A DNA stretch of 29,283 nt from a virus. The notes below the pieces were generated by a model. It made no database searches, was not told the origin of the DNA, and saw nothing but the letters and a program-made list of their open reading frames with translations. Within the stretch, counting starts at the first letter, position 1, and every line of letters begins with the position of its first letter. Positions 1-9,264 of this stretch are shown here, piece by piece. The stretch spans positions 1 through 29,283 of IMG/VR virus record IMGVR_UViG_3300042691_022333; one strand, 5' to 3'. Position numbers and translations under genes: made by a program.

Positions 1-2670
1 GTTATTTTGAACCCAATTAAAGTTTTGAGTATCAAAATCTTCAGCCAATGTTATAATTGTATCATACCAACCAGTTCCATTTGTATTTGATACCAATGTT
101 GATGTACTTAATTCTTTAGTATTTCCACTATATGGCCAGCTTAAAGATGATGATGTATATAAGAAATTTTCAAAACCATCGAATCCACCTAATAATTCTC
201 TTTTTTTAGAATTAAGTCTTTCTATTTGTTTAATACCATCGGCTGAACCTGTATAAGAACCCGAAGGTCCATTTGTATAATTTGTTGATGAACTTACTAT
301 TAAATTATCATAGTTTTCTATCAATTGTACTTTATAAACAAAATTATCAACTCTTTCTTTTGCTGAACTAAAGTGTACAAAGTTATTCCATATAATAGAA
401 CCACTTTCTAATACATCACCATTACCATATTCAATATTTAAATCATCGGTATTTACTAACGAACCACTTAAATATTTTTGAATAAGACTATTAGATGATG
501 TAGACCCACTAAGAATCATATTATCTAACGATTCATAGTTAGTAGATTGGCCGGTAGTAAAATCTATATCAATATTAAAATTAGGGCCTTTTAATGGAGG
601 ACATCCTGGACCAGCTTGCTCAGTAAGAATTACCGTTTCTATTAACGGATTTGTCATCAATTTGGTTATCCAAAAAGTTGAATTTGTAGTTACATTGCTA
701 GGTAATGGTGAATATAATTTTAATATTAATGATTCAACTTCATCTTCTCTCTTAACAAACTGATTACCTAATGAATCCGTAGATTTTTTAGATAATGTCC
801 AATTATCTTTTTCCCAAGAAGAAACTAATATTTGTTCGTTATTTCCAAAATTTATAAGATGCGTTAAATACATACTTTCCTTTTCAGGTTCAACTATGGA
901 TAACTTTTCAGTAAATGCATCAAATATAGCTTTGCCAAAAATATCTTCATCAATTTGTATTGCAGGTAAGATTAATTTAGTAACAACTTCATAATCGTTA
1001 CCAACTAACTCTTCAGCACCGCCTCTATTATAAGGTTTTAATACAATACTAATATTATCACTTCCAGCCCAATTTGGATAAGTTTCTCTTAACTTTTTAA
1101 GGTTAATTTTTAAATTACCATTTGGTGATTGATTATTAAATAATGGAGTTAAACTTCTATCTTTTAATCTTAAAAAAATATCAACTGATGTTGCTGAAAA
1201 TGTTGAATATTTTAATTCGTATTCAATATTAAAATCAGAAAACGATGGAATATCTATTAAATCAGCGTAAGTAGTTTCAGTAATAGATGGATAATCATTT
1301 ACTGCTGTAAATGTTACTAATGCTTCAATTCTATTACCTGTACCAAATCCATTACTTACAGGAACTAATATTATTCTTTTCTGCCCATATACTTCTTGGA
1401 AATCTCTTTGGAAATATATAGTAACTTGTTTATCAGAAGCCGGTACATTTAATGTTTTATCAGGAGATAAATAAACTAATACACTATCTGCTTGTTGTGT
1501 AAAGAATGGTATTGTTATACTTTTTTCAGTATCGGAATCCTTTACTCTAACATCAAATTGAGTGTTATCTAATCTAATAGATGGTTCTGCAAACTTAATT
1601 ACTTTTTCCGCATTTGCAATAATAACTAAACTATTTCTAAGTTTAGATGCTGGTACTGAAAATGCAGTTGGAACATTTGTTAATGCTCCATAATTTATTT
1701 GAGATGGATTACCAATTTGAGAAGCTAATCCGTGATATATGTTTGTAAATGATATACCATCTGGTAGTGAACCATTTATTTGAAAGTTAACACTACCATT
1801 ATCAAGAACATTTCTATCAATAGTACCAATTACATTTGCATTTGATAAACTAATTGTTCCTGTTTTTACAATATCATTTGTTTGAGAAACAATTTGATAT
1901 GACAATGATACCGAATCTCCTAACTCATTTTTAAAATTACTACTAAATACTATTTCAAATTCAGCTAATGGATTTGGTTCGGTAGTTTGAGTACTAATTA
2001 TTTGTGTACCAGACTGAACTGGTTGGCTTATAGAGGATGTACTATCTACATTGAAATTTAATGTAATTGTACCATCAGTAAAGAATAATTTTTGCGTATC
2101 ACCTTCAGACCAACTTCCATTTTGATATGTATATTCTCTGATTACAATTCCTTCTTCATAAAGAGAATCATTTAATGATATTGGTTCAGCTATTCCATAA
2201 TTATAATTCCACTCATATGCGTTAAATCCTGACATATAACCATTTCCATTCATACCACCAAACATTGATGATGCGAAGTTTATAGAAGTTGTATATGGAG
2301 TTGTAACATATGGTTTTGGAAATACTTTTTCAATTGATACTTCAAAGTAACTTAATACTTGTCCATTATTTAATCGTGCAGTATATGTTCGTTTAGAACC
2401 AAATCTAATAGAAGGATTATGTGTCACTCTTGCAGATGGCCCTATTCCTTGCGAAACACCATCTTCTAACCATTCAACAGCAGTTCCATTTTTTGAAACA
2501 AGATTTACTATTAATGGTTTGGATATATCACTTTGTGTATAGCTTGGTGGTACAAATATAGTAGAAACTCCACCACCACCGCCACCACCGACTGCATTTA
2601 GGACATCCAATGGAATACCATCGGTGTTATTTGGTTCTCTTGAAAGGGAATCTATTGGTGCTTCCGCCAT
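1..2670 (-). CDS. Large virion structural protein, C-terminus cut by window edge
   Basis: An open frame of 890 codons starts at the ATG at 2668-2670 and runs to position 1 without a stop, so the C-terminus is missing. The N-terminus is MAEAPIDSLSREP, soon followed by a run of seven glycines (about residues 28-34). The rest is rich in Ser, Thr, Asn, Gly and beta-prone stretches, as in phage fibre or baseplate proteins. I see no enzyme motif. It is the last gene visible in the gp25-gp6 baseplate block. By position it could be a large wedge protein or a tail-fibre-like protein, but I cannot match it to a specific T4 gene. The AT-rich element at 2684-2691 lies 13 bases before the ATG and may be its late promoter. 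Structural role is inferred from context and composition. Confidence 0.8.
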   Translation of the reverse strand, partial: MAEAPIDSLSREPNNTDGIPLDVLNAVGGGGGGGVSTIFVPPSYTQSDISKPLIVNLVSKNGTAVEWLEDGVSQGIGPSARVTHNPSIRFGSKRTYTARLNNGQVLSYFEVSIEKVFPKPYVTTPYTTSINFASSMFGGMNGNGYMSGFNAYEWNYNYGIAEPISLNDSLYEEGIVIREYTYQNGSWSEGDTQKLFFTDGTITLNFNVDSTSSISQPVQSGTQIISTQTTEPNPLAEFEIVFSSNFKNELGDSVSLSYQIVSQTNDIVKTGTISLSNANVIGTIDRNVLDNGSVNFQINGSLPDGISFTNIYHGLASQIGNPSQINYGALTNVPTAFSVPASKLRNSLVIIANAEKVIKFAEPSIRLDNTQFDVRVKDSDTEKSITIPFFTQQADSVLVYLSPDKTLNVPASDKQVTIYFQRDFQEVYGQKRIILVPVSNGFGTGNRIEALVTFTAVNDYPSITETTYADLIDIPSFSDFNIEYELKYSTFSATSVDIFLRLKDRSLTPLFNNQSPNGNLKINLKKLRETYPNWAGSDNISIVLKPYNRGGAEELVGNDYEVVTKLILPAIQIDEDIFGKAIFDAFTEKLSIVEPEKESMYLTHLINFGNNEQILVSSWEKDNWTLSKKSTDSLGNQFVKREDEVESLILKLYSPLPSNVTTNSTFWITKLMTNPLIETVILTEQAGPGCPPLKGPNFNIDIDFTTGQSTNYESLDNMILSGSTSSNSLIQKYLSGSLVNTDDLNIEYGNGDVLESGSIIWNNFVHFSSAKERVDNFVYKVQLIENYDNLIVSSSTNYTNGPSGSYTGSADGIKQIERLNSKKRELLGGFDGFENFLYTSSSLSWPYSGNTKELSTSTLVSNTNGTGWYDTIITLAEDFDTQNFNWVQNN

Positions 2671-2683
2671 TTAATCTTTTATT

Positions 2684-2691
2684 ATAAATAT
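2684..2691 (-). promoter_or_regulatory. Candidate late-promoter element before the large structural gene
   Basis: Reads ATATTTAT on the minus strand in the 22-base gap before the ATG at 2670 (13 bases away). It is one of six gap copies. The opposite strand shows TATAAATA here, but no gene lies on that strand. Confidence 0.45.
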
Positions 2692-2692
2692 C

Positions 2693-4042
2693 TTATAGTA
2701 AATTTTGTATACTCTCTCTATCAACTATATCCGTATCTCCCCCAAATGCTCTACCAGTTTCGTAAAAATCTCTTCCTCCTCCGCCACCTCCACCACCACT
2801 ATAAGCAGGTTGCTCTATAAATGGAGTAGGTTGCTCTATAAATGGTTCAGGTTGTTCTATTTTAGGATTAGGAGTTGGTTCAGGAAATGGCTGAGGAGTT
2901 GGCTCAGGTTGTGGTTCTGGTGTAGGAATTATAGGAGCAGGAGTAGGTCGGTCTATTACCACCGGCTCAATTGTAACTACTCTATCTATTGTTTTTATAA
3001 TTGGTGGTAAATCTCTAACACCCCTAACACCAATATCTACTTTATCAGGCGCATATACATTTCTTTTTATTTCAACTCTTGTTTGAAATCTTTCTAAATT
3101 ATCCTGTATTTGTTTTCTTAATTCAACTACTGCAAATTCTTGCGGTACTTCTTTATAATTAACTACTCTTCTTTTTAATGTTTTAGTATTTGCTGAAATA
3201 CAATTATTTAAAATATTTCTAATTTCTGCTAATAGCAAATTAAAATCATATTGGTCACAATCTATAAAACGAATTTCAGATTGTTTTCCAAAATTTGATT
3301 GTGTAACATCGTAATATTTGTTACTAACCCAATATGTTACACTATTTTTAAAATCTTTAAATATTCTATCTCTAAAGGCATCTAAATCACTTAATCCAAA
3401 ATCCTTTTTTAAAGTAGATTTAAAATCATTTCCAAATTTATTAACTAACGCATCATCAATGGTTGATAAGCTACTAAATTCAAATGTATCTAATGATGTT
3501 AATATATTTTTTTTATAATATTTAAAATCTTTACTTAAATTATGAATATTTTTAAATTCTTTATTTGTAAGTTGATTTATTGTATTATCTTTAGTTTTTA
3601 AAGGGAGTATGCGAATTTCTTCTCTTGATGGAGATATTTCTTGTATCCAAACTCTTGTCAAACTATCATCTGTACCTACCTTTGTTCTTACAAAGTTTAA
3701 ATTTAATTTAAGTATACCATTTGTAAAACCTAATTCTTTCAAAAGTTTTTCAGCATCAATTGCTAATTCTTGCTGTCCACCTTTGTTAGTAAGATTATAT
3801 AAATAATTTTTAATATCACCTGTCTTTATATAAGCAACATTATTACCTGATTTATTTGGAAGTAAATTACTATTAACATCGTAAACAGATACTTCCATAA
3901 CATCATATTTACAATCACCAAAATCGGTTTCTTCTATTTCCGTTTTAGACACAATGAACAAGTCATCCTTTTGTAGAAATTGTCCTTTATTCTCTACTTT
4001 AGAATCTATTTGCTCAAAATTTGTATATTTTTTAATACTCAT
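2693..4042 (-). CDS. Baseplate/tail-associated structural protein with Pro-rich and poly-Gly C-terminus
   Basis: A 449-residue protein. The N-terminal ~150 residues form a mixed alpha/beta region containing RVWIQEISPSREEIRI, a pattern I associate with structural proteins of marine T4-like phages. The middle (about 170-350) is charged and helical. The C-terminal ~100 residues are low complexity: a proline/glutamate run (repeats of PTPEP and IEQPxPF type), then eight glycines, then a short RDFYETGRAFGG tail. The Pro-rich part probably forms an extended stalk. It lies two bases downstream of the coiled-coil gene and 22 bases before the large structural gene, whose N-terminus also carries a glycine run. 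No catalytic motif is seen. The function is inferred from its place in the baseplate block. Confidence 0.75.
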   Translation of the reverse strand: MSIKKYTNFEQIDSKVENKGQFLQKDDLFIVSKTEIEETDFGDCKYDVMEVSVYDVNSNLLPNKSGNNVAYIKTGDIKNYLYNLTNKGGQQELAIDAEKLLKELGFTNGILKLNLNFVRTKVGTDDSLTRVWIQEISPSREEIRILPLKTKDNTINQLTNKEFKNIHNLSKDFKYYKKNILTSLDTFEFSSLSTIDDALVNKFGNDFKSTLKKDFGLSDLDAFRDRIFKDFKNSVTYWVSNKYYDVTQSNFGKQSEIRFIDCDQYDFNLLLAEIRNILNNCISANTKTLKRRVVNYKEVPQEFAVVELRKQIQDNLERFQTRVEIKRNVYAPDKVDIGVRGVRDLPPIIKTIDRVVTIEPVVIDRPTPAPIIPTPEPQPEPTPQPFPEPTPNPKIEQPEPFIEQPTPFIEQPAYSGGGGGGGGRDFYETGRAFGGDTDIVDRESIQNLL

Positions 4043-4044
4043 AA

Positions 4045-5178
4045 TTAAAAGCTATCAGGGTGATTTTTAGTTAATTTAGTTGGGTATGACCTATCTTTTG
4101 AACTACCATCTGAACGAGTGATTACAATTTTCACATTACCACCTGTATAATCAGCACTTTTTGAATAAGCAGTCTTACCCTTTTTACTATCCACATTGGC
4201 GGCTCCTCCTTCATTTATTTTAAAATCAACATCCGTACTAGCTCCAGGTCCAACTGAAAAAGATGTTTGGGATGCAGTTAACCATCCTATTCCAGATGGG
4301 TTAGCTATTTGAATTGAAACTTGAATTGGTTGCTTATCATTATTAGTGATAGATACACCTGTTCCATTTATGAATTTGTTTCCACCCTTCGAATTTATTT
4401 TACCATATATAGCAGGTTGGTTTGCATCTGCTTTGGTTTTTATTTTAACAATCGCAACTTCATTCACAACATCTGCACCAGCCGCTTGTGCTTGTGCTTG
4501 TGTACCTTGTACAATTGCTTGTTGATTCTGAACTGCTCCTAATTGAGATTGTAAACCTTCAATGATTGAGTTTAATGAATCGATTTGTTTAATTAAGGCT
4601 TCAATTTGTGCTTTAAATCCAGTATTTTGTGCTTGTAAAGATGTTCTTAAAATAGATTCATCTACGGATTTTTGAACTGCTGTTTGTATTTGTAAAGCAA
4701 ATTCATCAATCGTTTGAGTTAATGTTTGCAATTGATTTACTAATGCATCATTTGTTTGTTCAATAGTTAATCTACTATTAATTTCGGTTTGAACTTGCCC
4801 TTTTAAATCAGTTATTTGTACATTTAAATCAACTACTGTTGCTGTTAAATCAGTTACCTGTTTTCTTAAATCTTCATTCTCAACAACCTTTTCATCGTAC
4901 AATGGTTTTGGAACTAAATCCAAATTGGCTGTTGGGATATCCGGTTTCAACTCCGTTACTACTACATCTACTGCTTTCAATAATTCAGTAGTATCGTATT
5001 TGTTTTTATTTAATTCTTTAAATACTAACGATGATGCTACATTTGATTCTTCAACAACAGTAATTCCATAATTATTTTTAGCAATAGCTTGAGAGCCAGA
5101 TATACTAAGAATTGATTCTAATTTATTCTGTCTTTCTTGTTGTAATTTTTCTGCTATTGCTTCTAAGCTTGTTGCCAT
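4045..5178 (-). CDS. Coiled-coil virion structural protein
   Basis: A 377-residue protein with an N-terminal head (about 1-95), a long heptad-rich coiled coil (about 95-225, with repeats such as LTATVVDLNVQITDLKGQV), a Gln/Ala-rich linker, and a C-terminal beta-rich domain (about 240-377) rich in Gly, Ser and Lys that may be immunoglobulin-like. This rod-plus-tip layout resembles whisker or short tail-fibre proteins, which trimerise through coiled coils, but no diagnostic motif lets me name it. It abuts the DNRLRE-domain gene upstream (one base gap) and the Pro/Gly-rich gene downstream, so it is translated with the baseplate block. Confidence 0.75.
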   Translation of the reverse strand: MATSLEAIAEKLQQERQNKLESILSISGSQAIAKNNYGITVVEESNVASSLVFKELNKNKYDTTELLKAVDVVVTELKPDIPTANLDLVPKPLYDEKVVENEDLRKQVTDLTATVVDLNVQITDLKGQVQTEINSRLTIEQTNDALVNQLQTLTQTIDEFALQIQTAVQKSVDESILRTSLQAQNTGFKAQIEALIKQIDSLNSIIEGLQSQLGAVQNQQAIVQGTQAQAQAAGADVVNEVAIVKIKTKADANQPAIYGKINSKGGNKFINGTGVSITNNDKQPIQVSIQIANPSGIGWLTASQTSFSVGPGASTDVDFKINEGGAANVDSKKGKTAYSKSADYTGGNVKIVITRSDGSSKDRSYPTKLTKNHPDSF

Positions 5179-5179
5179 T

Positions 5180-6259
5180 TTAAACTATTTCAAATGTTGT
5201 TTTATCATCTATGATATAATCTATACCACTTTGAGTTATTTTTATTTTAAGTAGATACACTCTATTAATTGGTAATGCATTTAAATCCATAATAAAATAA
5301 TTACCATTTGAATCGCATTGTAATTTAGTAAATTCTCCAAAAGGGAATATAACTTCACCTGTTACATAATCTTCTAATTGATAATATGATGTTCTAGGTA
5401 AATAATTTGTATTATCATAATCAAATGTTCCAGAAAATGTTCTTAATGGGTATAATTCTCTACCTTTAATTCTAACCTTAGCTCTACTATTTTTTTGATA
5501 CTTTGATTTAAGATTTGTAAAGGATATTTTAAAATTCTCTTCAGGTATCGGAGTTAATGAACCTGTTGTAAAAGTTACACCATCCCAAACTACTTCTAAT
5601 TTTGGTTCGTATATCGTATGAGTTTCTTTTGAAAAGAATTTTAATAAACCATAATCATTTGTATCATTTTCGGCTGTTAAACTATGTCTAATTACAAATC
5701 CATTGTTTGGTATTGAACCACTATTCCAACGAGTTACTATATTTGTAACATCCATCCTAACATCATCAGATTCATAAGAAAATGATTGAGATGCCATAGA
5801 TGCGGTGTACCAAGTACCACCACCACCATTCGATATAGAACCTGTATCTGAACCGCTTACATATGAATTATAATATCCAGCTACACCACTCATCCATTCG
5901 GTTTGACCATCTCTATAATACCAACTAACCCCTTCGGTTGTTATATTATCAAATTTAGTACCAATACCCATTTCCCAAGTTTGAGAAACTGCATTTGCAT
6001 ATATTGTATACTCTAAAGGAATTTCTTCCGATGTAGATGAATGTAATACTAAGTAAGCTTTCCAGCTTCCACTAATATCTCCACTTGCAATCGATTGCGA
6101 AATAGGAGTGTTATCAAATTTAATTAACGCTCTATGGATATCTTTAGTAGCCCCATAATAAAGTTTACCAACTTCCAATATCTCATCTCTACCAGAGTTT
6201 TGATTTGGTTGTTGTAAGTAAATACTAGCATCGTATGATGATGTGAAAAATTTATGCAT
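5180..6259 (-). CDS. DNRLRE-domain (carbohydrate-binding-like) tail/baseplate protein
   Basis: A 359-residue protein. Residues ~5-235 follow the DNRLRE pattern: the opening SYDASIYL, then RALIKFDNTPI, a W-rich middle (SQTWEMG, GVSWYYRDG), VTNIVTRWNSG, NNGFVIRHS and LKFFSKE, closing with PKLEVVW. This domain is a beta-sandwich linked to polysaccharide binding in bacterial secreted proteins. Residues ~236-359 form a separate beta-rich C-terminal part. The start overlaps the last base of gp6 (TAATG type), indicating tight coupling. Inference: it is a virion protein that touches host surface glycan. No signal peptide is seen, as expected for a phage structural protein. Confidence 0.75.
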   Translation of the reverse strand: MHKFFTSSYDASIYLQQPNQNSGRDEILEVGKLYYGATKDIHRALIKFDNTPISQSIASGDISGSWKAYLVLHSSTSEEIPLEYTIYANAVSQTWEMGIGTKFDNITTEGVSWYYRDGQTEWMSGVAGYYNSYVSGSDTGSISNGGGGTWYTASMASQSFSYESDDVRMDVTNIVTRWNSGSIPNNGFVIRHSLTAENDTNDYGLLKFFSKETHTIYEPKLEVVWDGVTFTTGSLTPIPEENFKISFTNLKSKYQKNSRAKVRIKGRELYPLRTFSGTFDYDNTNYLPRTSYYQLEDYVTGEVIFPFGEFTKLQCDSNGNYFIMDLNALPINRVYLLKIKITQSGIDYIIDDKTTFEIV

Positions 6260-8274
6260 TATAAAGCCCTCCCTTTTATGTCTTTGTTAGGATATTTTAC
6301 TTCGAAGATACAAGGGTCTAAAGATGGATAAACTATCTTTCCTTTTGTAGCTTCGTCTATATTGTAATCATTAGCCGAATAAGAACCATCTACTCTACAT
6401 AAGTTACCAATCTTTACAGATGGAACACTCATTACACCTTCTACATTAGCTAATATCAATTCCATTTCTGAAATGTTTATTGGTTTATTAAATGTCCAAT
6501 TATCTATTTCAAAATATGATTGTATTTGTGTTAAACAATTTGTAAGTACTTCTCTTTTGTTATAGTTTGAATAACATATTATTTCAAAATCTACACCAAT
6601 ATTAACTACATACCCATCTATTATATTAACAGCGTCAGTCATCATTCTATATTCACCTAAATAGGTTTTAAGATTTTGCTTAACTGCTTGGTTCAATGTA
6701 GTTAATTTTTTATTACCATCGTATCCCAATACATACATATTGATTGCGAATGGATTATTAACTTCATTTAAAGATGTCTTTTTGTTTGCTAAAAACTTAA
6801 CTAATTCTTTTTGTATATCAACCTTACTACTATTTTTTAAACTATCTACTAAGTTTGTAAACTCAGCTAATGTATTCGGATTAGCAAGAATAGATGAAGG
6901 TGAATTATTATCTATTTCACCATCTTGGGAAACATATACTTTAGCAACACTACCATATCTTTCTGGCATACTCATTGCTCTAACAACATAATCTTGTTTA
7001 GTTACTGCTCTATTTTGAGAACCAAAGTTTGCTAAAGCGTTTTGTCTAATTTCTTCAATTGATTCAGCTCCTCTTCCTCCAACAGCTGCTTCTAAATTTT
7101 CAACTGCTACCGATTGTTTCATAGTAGAATAAAGATTTAAATCAGCTACTGATAATAAATCTTCTTCAAATTCTACTCTACGAATTGTGGTTAAATCTCC
7201 TTGATTAACATTCGATTCTACCCCACCTCCAACTAAATATTTAATAGTTAATGTTTTATTTGCAGGCGCTACTCCTAATGTGTTTGTCTTTAAAAAGTTA
7301 GATGGGTCTATTCCTTGATTTAATCTAGTTACCGAATTAGCTAATCCTAACCCTACATTTTTTGTATTTGGTAATAATGTTTCATCTCCTGTAATAGATT
7401 TACCTGCTCCAAATTGTATATCAATAGTGTTATCTGAATTAACTTTTACTGAAAATCTACGAGGTACTTTTTGTACTTCTAAGATATATGGAACAGTCGA
7501 TGAATATGATGATAATTCACTATTTGATTCAGTATTTGGTTTTTCAACAAATATACTTTCTTGTGCCAAATAAGGAACTTCATAATATTTGTTAGAACCT
7601 TCCATTAATGATGTAATCTGAATTATATTTGTATCACTAATTGTTACACTTGGATAATCAGTAGAATCCGAAAGCGTTGCAGTTGTTTCCTTTTGTGTTG
7701 CGGAAATAGCTTTTACTTTTTTAGTTATCAAATAAAGGGTTGGTTCTCCCGTTGATGTGTTTCTTTCATATACATCAATTTCTCTATCGGTTTCGTTTTC
7801 AAAATCAATAGAATCAACAGTTCTAAATGTTATGCTAGAATTTGTAGTAGATGTGATTTCCATACCATCTTTTATTTTAAGATAATATGAACTATCCGGC
7901 GTATTGTTTACACCAGTTCCAATTGATGGAACTAACTGATATACAGTCATAGTAGTTACAGCAGGAGAAGTTACTTTTGGCTTATACCCCATCGATTGTG
8001 CCAACGATACAACATTTTTCCTTTCACTAGCATACGCTAACATTGATTCTTTTAATTGCGTATCTTGGTAAAACGATAACACATCTCCAATTGCTGCGGC
8101 CTGTTCTATGAACACCATACCAGGCGAAGCTTCATTGAAATCTGAATATGTATCTGGGAAATATGTCTTAGTAAAATCTACAAGATTCTGCTTTAAAGTT
8201 GAAAAATCCTTTCCAACATAATTTAAGTTCTTTGTATCACTACCCCAACTTTTATTTAAAGGTTTAATGGCCAT
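6259..8274 (-). CDS. T4 gp6-like baseplate wedge protein
   Basis: At 671 residues it is close to T4 gp6 (660). The N-terminal segment at about 20-75 (VGKDFSTLKQNLVDFTKTYFPD, then NEASPGMVFIEQAAAIGDVLSFYQD) is the signature of T4 gp6 / baseplate J-like wedge proteins. A Gly/Glu-rich region, AVGGRGAESIEEIRQNA (about 395-410), is the conserved J-like core. In T4, gp6 forms the inner ring of the baseplate that clamps the sheath initiator gp25. It follows the gp25-like gene by two bases, the usual order in T4-like phages. Length and both conserved segments argue for an intact functional protein. Confidence 0.93.
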   Translation of the reverse strand: MAIKPLNKSWGSDTKNLNYVGKDFSTLKQNLVDFTKTYFPDTYSDFNEASPGMVFIEQAAAIGDVLSFYQDTQLKESMLAYASERKNVVSLAQSMGYKPKVTSPAVTTMTVYQLVPSIGTGVNNTPDSSYYLKIKDGMEITSTTNSSITFRTVDSIDFENETDREIDVYERNTSTGEPTLYLITKKVKAISATQKETTATLSDSTDYPSVTISDTNIIQITSLMEGSNKYYEVPYLAQESIFVEKPNTESNSELSSYSSTVPYILEVQKVPRRFSVKVNSDNTIDIQFGAGKSITGDETLLPNTKNVGLGLANSVTRLNQGIDPSNFLKTNTLGVAPANKTLTIKYLVGGGVESNVNQGDLTTIRRVEFEEDLLSVADLNLYSTMKQSVAVENLEAAVGGRGAESIEEIRQNALANFGSQNRAVTKQDYVVRAMSMPERYGSVAKVYVSQDGEIDNNSPSSILANPNTLAEFTNLVDSLKNSSKVDIQKELVKFLANKKTSLNEVNNPFAINMYVLGYDGNKKLTTLNQAVKQNLKTYLGEYRMMTDAVNIIDGYVVNIGVDFEIICYSNYNKREVLTNCLTQIQSYFEIDNWTFNKPINISEMELILANVEGVMSVPSVKIGNLCRVDGSYSANDYNIDEATKGKIVYPSLDPCIFEVKYPNKDIKGRAL

Positions 8275-8276
8275 TT

Positions 8277-8714
8277 TTAATTATTTACATTTATCGTTAC
8301 TGATTCTCCTAAGTTTCTATTTGATTTTAATGAAAACTTTAAATCCAACGATACAGTGTTATTATCTATATCATTCTCATCATAATCAAATATTATTTCA
8401 TCTATATTCAAATACGGCAACCACATTTCAACTGCATCTAATATAGATGCTTCTATTTTTTGTTCAATTTGTCCTTCTATTATTGGTTCAAAAAGAATCC
8501 TCCAAATATCACATCCAAATTCAGGCTGCATTAGTCTTTCACCTTTTCTTGTTAAAATTAGATTAACTAAACTATCTTTAGCTTGGTTTAATGTAGTATA
8601 GTTAACAGCAAATGCGCCTCCACTATCGGATGTTTTATTGATACCAATTCCAAGTATCTTATAATCATTTTCCGTTAAATCTACTACATTAACTTTACCA
8701 AGCTCTATTGCCAT
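8277..8714 (-). CDS. T4 gp25-like baseplate wedge / sheath-initiator protein
   Basis: A 145-residue protein of the gp25 / GpW family (T4 gp25 is 132). The key region is about residues 35-80: FAVNYTTLNQAKDSLVNLIL, TRKGERLMQPEFGCDI and WRILFEPI. The pattern 'T(R/K)xGERxxxPxFG' is the family hallmark. These proteins nucleate sheath polymerisation and join gp6 in the wedge. It lies between the 167-aa gene and gp6 with two-base gaps. Confidence 0.93.
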   Translation of the reverse strand: MAIELGKVNVVDLTENDYKILGIGINKTSDSGGAFAVNYTTLNQAKDSLVNLILTRKGERLMQPEFGCDIWRILFEPIIEGQIEQKIEASILDAVEMWLPYLNIDEIIFDYDENDIDNNTVSLDLKFSLKSNRNLGESVTINVNN

Positions 8715-8716
8715 TA

Positions 8717-9220
8717 TTAAAATCTTTTAACTAATTCCGAATAATCTCTTGTCAATGCCTTTGTTAATGCATCTAACCCAGCATTATCACTCACAGGTAT
8801 TTGATGGTCAGGCATCATATCGGTTGAATAATTCATTGTTTCCCAATCTTCCTCCATTGTTCTTTGAGGTTGAATTGCATCTAATATACTACCACCTCCA
8901 ACGCCATTCATTGAACCTTCTGCTCTATGAGCGGCTGTAAATGGTTGAGTTGCATTTAGAATTTCGTTTATCATAGGGTCTTTTGTAAATTCCCTTTGAG
9001 GTGCTTTTCTTTGTTGAACTTGTTGTACAGGTTGTTGCTTTCTAACCTGTGTTGTTGGAACTTCTGTTAATTCTCTTAATGATGGTGTAGAAGTTTTCTT
9101 TTGTGAGTTCAATGTAACCACACCAGATTTGATAAGTTTAGCAAGTTCTTCTTTAACTTGATTCTTAACTTCATTTTTTACAACTTCCTTAATTAAAGTT
9201 ACTAAAATTTCTGATTTCAT
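8717..9220 (-). CDS. Unknown protein of the baseplate block, helical N-terminus
   Basis: A 167-residue protein. Residues 1-32 form a charged helix (VVKNEVKNQVKEELAKLIK). The middle is Gln/Pro/Arg-rich and likely disordered (QQPVQQVQQRK). A conserved-looking stretch, FTKDPMINEILNATQPF, sits at about 78-95, followed by a Gly-rich turn and a helical C-terminus. Similar genes sit beside gp25 in marine T4-like phages as I recall them, without a defined function. The candidate late-promoter element at 9243-9252 lies 22 bases upstream, so this gene may start the transcript that carries gp25 and gp6. Probably virion-associated or an assembly factor. No domain recognised. Confidence 0.7.
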   Translation of the reverse strand: MKSEILVTLIKEVVKNEVKNQVKEELAKLIKSGVVTLNSQKKTSTPSLRELTEVPTTQVRKQQPVQQVQQRKAPQREFTKDPMINEILNATQPFTAAHRAEGSMNGVGGGSILDAIQPQRTMEEDWETMNYSTDMMPDHQIPVSDNAGLDALTKALTRDYSELVKRF

Positions 9221-9242
9221 AAAAATTATTGTTCTGTTTGTT

Positions 9243-9252
9243 AATAAATATT
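9243..9252 (-). promoter_or_regulatory. Candidate late-promoter element before the 167-aa/gp25/gp6 genes
   Basis: AATATTTATT on the minus strand, 22 bases before the ATG at 9220, in the 44-base gap after the 415-aa gene. Same core as the other gap copies. No TAnnTTTG box here. Confidence 0.5.
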
Positions 9253-9264
9253 GAAACTTAAAAT

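Noticed and set aside
2683-2690. Plus-strand T4-type late promoter TATAAATA
   Set aside because: No gene on the plus strand to drive; it is the opposite reading of the minus-strand ATATTTAT element.
2705-3010. Plus-strand ORF over the Pro/Gly-rich gene
   Set aside because: It mirrors the repetitive minus-strand codons and is low complexity (Ser/Trp/Arg repeats). All real neighbours are on the minus strand.
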